Shown here: piece by piece, positions 63,191-64,000 of the stretch
Numbering within the stretch: the stretch's first letter is position 1
Layout: the number at the start of each line of letters is the position of its first letter
Assembly: GCA_031399025.1 (NCBI GenBank)
Contig: JANNOJ010000022.1
Location: 158,408 to 222,407 of the forward strand
Length of the DNA: 64,000 bases
Direction of reading: 5' to 3'
Source: CBDBZL01 sp031399025
GTDB taxonomy: Bacteria; Pseudomonadota; Alphaproteobacteria; Sphingomonadales; Sphingomonadaceae
Notes under the pieces: model-generated
The model's database searches: none
Seen by the model: the letters and a program-made list of their open reading frames with translations, nothing else
Told to the model about the DNA's origin: nothing
Made by a program: the position numbers and the translations under genes

Positions 63191-63219
63191 TTGACCCGAT
63201 CGGAACCCAAACATATATG
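63191..63219 (+). promoter_or_regulatory. Strong sigma-70-type rrn promoter
   Basis: TTGACC (63191-63196) and TATATG (63214-63219) are separated by exactly 17 bases, preceded by an A-rich stretch (AAACAAAATTGCAAAAA) that could serve as an UP element. Transcription would start near 63226, about 365 bases before the 16S gene. Confidence 0.75.
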
Positions 63220-63344
63220 GCCTTCACCGACGCGGCGCTGACGGTTCTTCCGGCTCCGGCGCATCGGTCGCCAAGACAAACGGACAGCACGTCCCCAGGT
63301 TGCCAAACCCGGGAGCGAACACTGTCCGCCTATTGTTGTCGGTG

Positions 63345-63355
63345 GCTCTTTGACA
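63345..63355 (+). promoter_or_regulatory. boxA antitermination element in the rrn leader
   Basis: GCTCTTTGACA closely matches the boxA consensus TGCTCTTTAACA bound by NusB/S10 and lies in the rRNA leader between promoter and 16S. Confidence 0.75.
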
Positions 63356-63590
63356 TTGTCGATTTTAGATGAAGGGACATGTGGGCGACGGCGCCCGGTC
63401 CGGGGAGCTCAAGGCTCCGGAAAACCGGTACCGACCAAGCCGACGCCACATCCTGCCGGGCCCACGGCCCGGCGGTGATGATGCATGTTCATTCGTATCC
63501 ATTACGTTTGATGTGCAGGTATCGGCTCCTTGAAGCTCATGCCGTGCCGGCTGGCGATCGCAGGATCGTGCCGGCAGGGTGTGTGACACA

Positions 63591-64000
<410 letters not shown>

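Noticed and set aside
63064..63372. 102-residue open frame before 16S
   Set aside because: It overlaps the rrn promoter and boxA, so it is leader DNA rather than a gene.

Overview
The window is high-GC DNA from an alphaproteobacterium of the order Sphingomonadales. The 16S rRNA 5' part at the right end, the Lrp/EamA, EipA (DUF1134), COQ9, ubiquinol-cytochrome c chaperone and HslVU genes, and the tyrosine and propionyl-CoA catabolic genes all fit. Almost all coding sequence is tightly packed. Many neighbouring genes share 4-base start/stop overlaps, which indicates translationally coupled operons.

Layout. 1-2096: the tail of a SEL1-like gene, a FemAB-like acyltransferase and an IS630 remnant. 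2097-5434: a tyrosine/homogentisate operon (hppD, VOC protein, maiA, fah) with a palindromic candidate operator, but no homogentisate dioxygenase gene. 5596-7350: pirin and lactate dehydrogenase, convergent around a strong hairpin. 7494-12200: a complete MacB-type efflux operon (permease, ATPase, adaptor, NodT/TolC lipoprotein) on the minus strand. 12891-14371: two molybdenum-enzyme maturation genes. 14574-24585: a secreted-protein locus. It holds a broken extracellular nuclease, an inserted lower-GC module with an HExxH/RTX gene fused to what looks like a nuclease secretion tail, and a full type I secretion system. 24744-30470: a 1908-residue multidomain surface or secreted phosphatase-like protein.

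30840-35934: the propionyl-CoA to succinyl-CoA pathway (pccA, an orphan low-GC gene, scpA, epimerase) on the minus strand. 35967-37903: a decaying zone with HAD and amidohydrolase remnants and a frameshifted CoA-transferase. 38292-38384: tRNA-Ser(GCT). 38564-42354: eipA, an aromatic aminotransferase, a GNAT and a Na/Pi symporter. 42351-46300: ribE, ribD, a membrane protein, a YgjP-like peptidase, a YcgN-like protein and a SCO protein. 46381-49883: an ankyrin protein, COQ9, feoA and feoB. 49987-51786: ssb, a DUF177 protein and a cytochrome bc1 chaperone. 51971-55541: bamE, hslV, an aldo/keto reductase and hslU. 55783-59404: a lectin-like secreted protein, an Atm1-type ABC exporter and a double-DTGA aspartyl protease. 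59734-62839: an EamA exporter divergent from an Lrp regulator, a class V PLP enzyme and a GFA protein. 63191-64000: rrn promoter, boxA, leader and the 16S 5' part.

The most interesting region is 14.5-24.6 kb. A foreign module seems to have interrupted a type I-secreted nuclease gene. It now reads in frame into the SDHxP end, Ig/cadherin-like domain and RTX tail, immediately upstream of its own secretion apparatus. All calls come from reading the sequence; no database search was run.
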